From the NCBI GenBank assembly GCA_016748015.1, contig JAAOMT010000703.1, positions 1,258,445 to 1,322,444 of the forward strand: DNA of 64,000 bases, written 5' to 3'. Source of the DNA: Geosiphon pyriformis. Lineage: Eukaryota; Glomeromycota; Glomeromycetes; Archaeosporales; Geosiphonaceae. Within the stretch, counting starts at the first letter, position 1. Each line of letters starts with the position of its first letter. The position numbers and the translations under genes are program-made. The notes beneath the pieces were generated by a model. It did no database searches. It worked only from the letters and a program-made list of their open reading frames with translations, and had not been told where the DNA came from. Below are positions 60,701-64,000 of the stretch, in pieces.

Positions 60701-60749
60701 AAAAATTTAATATAATATATTTGTATTAAAAATATCTATTAATATTTAA

Positions 60750-63700
60750 ATAGAATATGTAAATTTAATATGCTTTCTAAAAAATCTGTATTTTAAAACA
60801 GTAAAATAAATAACTTTAATAAAAAATTATATATTAAAGTAATTAATTTTATTAAAATAAAAATAAAATTTTTTTTTAATGTTTTAAATAATATAAGTTT
60901 TTTTGTTAAAAATTTAATAAAATAATTTAAATTCTGTATTAAGAAAAATAAAAAAATTTTAATATTTTTTTTAAAAAAAAACTGATTTTAAATATTAATT
61001 AATAATAATAATAACAAAAACTTTTAAGAAAAATTAATATTTATTAATAAAATTTTTATTAAATTAATGATTTTGCAAAAGCTTTTATTTTTTTAAAATT
61101 CTAAAAAATAATTTAATATATATTTATATTTAAATTAAGCTTACACAAAACCAAAACAATAGTTATAAAACATAATATTATCTTAAATATTAATTAAACA
61201 TAAATTTAAATTAAAAAATTTTTATTAAATTTTTTAAAAAGAAGTTTTTTATAATATTTTAAGAAAAACACTTTCTTGTAATTGAATTGATAACTGTTTT
61301 AAGCAATAATATGTTTAAAAAAAATAACCAAAAAAACTTTTCATAATTTTATTAGTAATATTTTCATTAAAAAAAATTTTTATTAATAATATAAAAAGTT
61401 TTTTTAATTTTAAAACAAATATTTATAAAATAAAAATAATTAAAAAGTTATTTTCAAGTGTAAATTTTAAATAATTAATAAACAATTATATAAATTAAAC
61501 AATAATAATCAAAAAAATTTTGATAAAATATTTATAAAAACTATATATATCATACTAACTAAATTTGAAATAATTAAGTTAATTAAAATATAATAAATAG
61601 AATCATAACAAAAAACATTAATGAAATTAAATAATTAAATTAAGTTAATTAGCTAATATTTAAGTAATCTATTTTAATTAAAAAAAATACAGTTATATAA
61701 TTAAAGTTAATATTAATAAATTATTATAAAATATTAAAAATACTAATAAAAATTTGTTTTATATTTTATTAATAAAAAATTATATATAATTTATAAAATT
61801 TTTTTGAAATTAATTGGTAAAAAAATATGTGTAATTATTTATTATTTGGTTATATATATGTATACAAAATATGTAACTGTTTGTTTTAAGTTTAAAAATA
61901 ATATAATAATAGTTTTAACTATAATTTTGGTATTTAAAAACTTTAGTTTAAAATAAAATAAATTAAGATTGTCTTTTTGTTTATTATAAAAAATTGATTA
62001 TATTTTATTAATATATAATTTTAATATTATATCAATTTTTAAAATTAAGACCAAAAAGTTTTTTTTAGATTTAAATAAATGTAAATTTGCTGTTATTTAT
62101 GCCAAAAAAACAGTTTTAATTATTTAATTTATGTTTTTTAATAGTGTACTTTAAACATAAATAGTTAATAATAATTGTTTTAATTTTTTTTTAATTTGTT
62201 TTTTAGTAATTTATTTATTTTATTGGCTGTTTTCTATATAGAAACTTGTGTAAATACTCTTAAATATTTTTTAAAGCTTTTAATAAATTGAATATTTAAG
62301 ATTTTATACAAGTTAAATTTATTGTTATTTGTTTTTTTTGGCAACTTTTTATTAAATCTGAAGTTTTTATAATAATAATTAGTTTAAACATAATTGTAAA
62401 TAACTTAATTAAGTCTTTATTTTTTTATTTAATGTTGTTTTATAGTTTTTTATTTTTAGATATTAATAACTTTAAAATTTTTATTGTTAAAATTAATAAT
62501 CTAAAACTAATATATTAGTACTTAAGTGTTTTATAGAATTAATTTTAATAAAATTGAATTATTTATGTAATAATATTAGTTTGTTTTTTTTTCAAATAAT
62601 CAATTTTATTTGAAAATTTATAATATATAATACAAAAAATATAAATGTTTTTACTAAATAAAATAACAATTTAATATTAATTATTATGAAAATAAAACTT
62701 AAGTATAATATTAAATTTTGAATAATAAATAAATTTAAAAGAGTTTAAATATTTATATTATATTTAGATACATATTTTATGAGCTTAAATATTACTATTA
62801 TTATAAACAATAATATTATTAAAATTTTGGTTAATTTAAATGGTTTAAATATTTAGTTTTTTATTTTATACAAACAATTAACAAAATTATTGGAAATACA
62901 AATTTAAATATTTTAATAATATTAAATAATATTAATTTAAAAATAGTTTATTGTTTTAAGTTATAACTATAATACATATTTTTATAAAATCTAAGTTAAT
63001 TGTGATTTAAATACTATATAAATTTGTTTTAAAAATACTTTGTACTCTGTTATTAAACAAATATTTTTTAAATTTTGGTTTAATAAATTTTAATATGTAA
63101 AAATTATTCATTTTTATAATTTTTTGGTTTAAAATATCTAGTTTTTAAAATTATGTGTATTTTTGGATTATGTTTTGGTTTTAATTTTAAGTATTTTATA
63201 TATAAATAATTAATTTTAAATTTTTTAAGACTTCAAAAATATAAGTTTTAATTTATAATAATTTTAGGTTCAATATTATTTTGTTTGTTTTTTTAAAGCC
63301 AAAAAAAGCTATTGTGTTTTAAAATATTACAAATTTTGCAAATTAGAATTGATTTAAATAAATACAACTATTAAAAAATATATAAAAGATTGTATTACTA
63401 ACAAAAATTACATAATTTAATATGTATTAAATCATTTTTTTGTAAGTTTGTTTTAAATTATTTAGTTATAAACAATAAGTTAATTCTAAATTTTAACAAT
63501 ATTAAATCAAAAATCAATTTTATAATAAAAAATTAGATTAAAAAACAATTTTATTTGGTAAAGATTTTGTTTCTTAATAAAACCAATATATATTTTTAAA
63601 TTATGTAAATAATAATACTTTTATTAATATTATAAACATAATTAATTAAAATTAGCTACTAGTTATAATTAAGATTTTTTGGAATAGCAAAGTAATTAGT

Positions 63701-64000
63701 TTATTTAGTATTTTAAATAAATTTTGAAAATATTATAATATGTATATTATTAGTTTTTTTGAATTTTTTTAACTCTTTTTTGGTGCTAAAATCTATTTTT
63801 ACTTAATAAAAAAATTTTTGGATGCTAATAATTTTTAAATTATATAAATAAAAAAGTATACTAACTAAGATTAGTTTAATTGCTTTATTTAAACAACAAA
63901 AAAAATCTTATTAAACTATATTTTTACTGTTTGCAACAGATTTAATGTTTTTTATAAAGATAATTTTTTAGTATTAAAAAATACTTCTATTTTTTTTTAT
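60750..64000 (+). mobile_element. Third LINE copy, decayed, running off the right edge
   Basis: From about 61740 the plus strand again reads ORF1: LFYILLIK, then IGKKICVI, then FLDLNKCKFAVIYAKKTVL near 62065 (young copy: FLDTDKSRLAIIYAKCSALV). The endonuclease LDYVLV block is near 63160, and the RT segment FYKDNFLVLKNTSIF lies at the very end. The 5' limit is uncertain; 60750-61700 is AT-saturated and may hold its ORF1 start. Same orientation as the other two copies. Confidence 0.7.

Overview
The window looks like nuclear DNA of an arbuscular mycorrhizal fungus (Glomeromycotina, Rhizophagus-like). The evidence is the extreme AT-richness, small introns, a MATA-HMG-type HMG-box protein, a BTB-BACK-TLDc protein of the kind expanded in these fungi, and LINE and Tc1 elements. 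The organism call is an inference from family content; no rRNA or other marker is present.

Layout. 1-1229 (-): 3' truncated secreted lipase-like gene. 3902-4903 (+): HMG-box protein. 6257-7687 (-): divergent lipase-like gene. 9.3-11.7 kb: relics (a decayed coding stretch, a lipase exon-2 relic, a small conserved ORF). 15225-16677 (+): lipase-like gene in a duplicated unit inverted relative to the one at 1-2320. 17-25 kb: very AT-rich, mostly decayed repeats. 25633-27130 (+): BTB-BACK-TLDc gene with a frameshift. 27387-28659: dead Tc1/mariner element with TA target duplication. 28.7-32.7 kb: decayed repeats. 33564-35036 and 36422-37879 (+): two tandem lipase-like genes. 38-41 kb: decayed repeats. 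44107-45466 (+): possible four-exon small membrane protein. 45.7-46.5 kb: second copies of the small ORF and of the lipase exon-2 relic. 47.5-64 kb: LINE graveyard.

The lipase-like family dominates the gene content: five five-exon genes (one cut by the window edge) plus two exon relics. All five have a signal-peptide-like first exon and the class 3 (Rhizomucor-type) lipase fold motifs, including the catalytic Asp and His. The nucleophile elbow GHSxGG reads GHGIGG or GHGVGG in every copy, so the nucleophilic Ser is Gly, and the usual oxyanion RGT/RGS reads RGP or RGA. The open frames, splice sites and upstream regions are preserved. This suggests a secreted, non-catalytic (or re-purposed) lipase-fold family that is still duplicating.

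The LINE block is a dated nest. A compositionally distinct LINE (48515-55256, 14-base target duplication) interrupts the ORF1 coding sequence of an older LINE of the same family, which resumes at 55257 exactly in frame and ends near 60.7 kb. A third decayed copy runs off the right edge. Stops in the young copy that can be aligned to the family are C:G to T:A transitions, and the older copies are AT-saturated versions of the same protein. This resembles repeat-induced point mutation or 5-methylcytosine decay. All exon models were built by hand from splice-site phase and paralogue agreement; no search or expression data were available.
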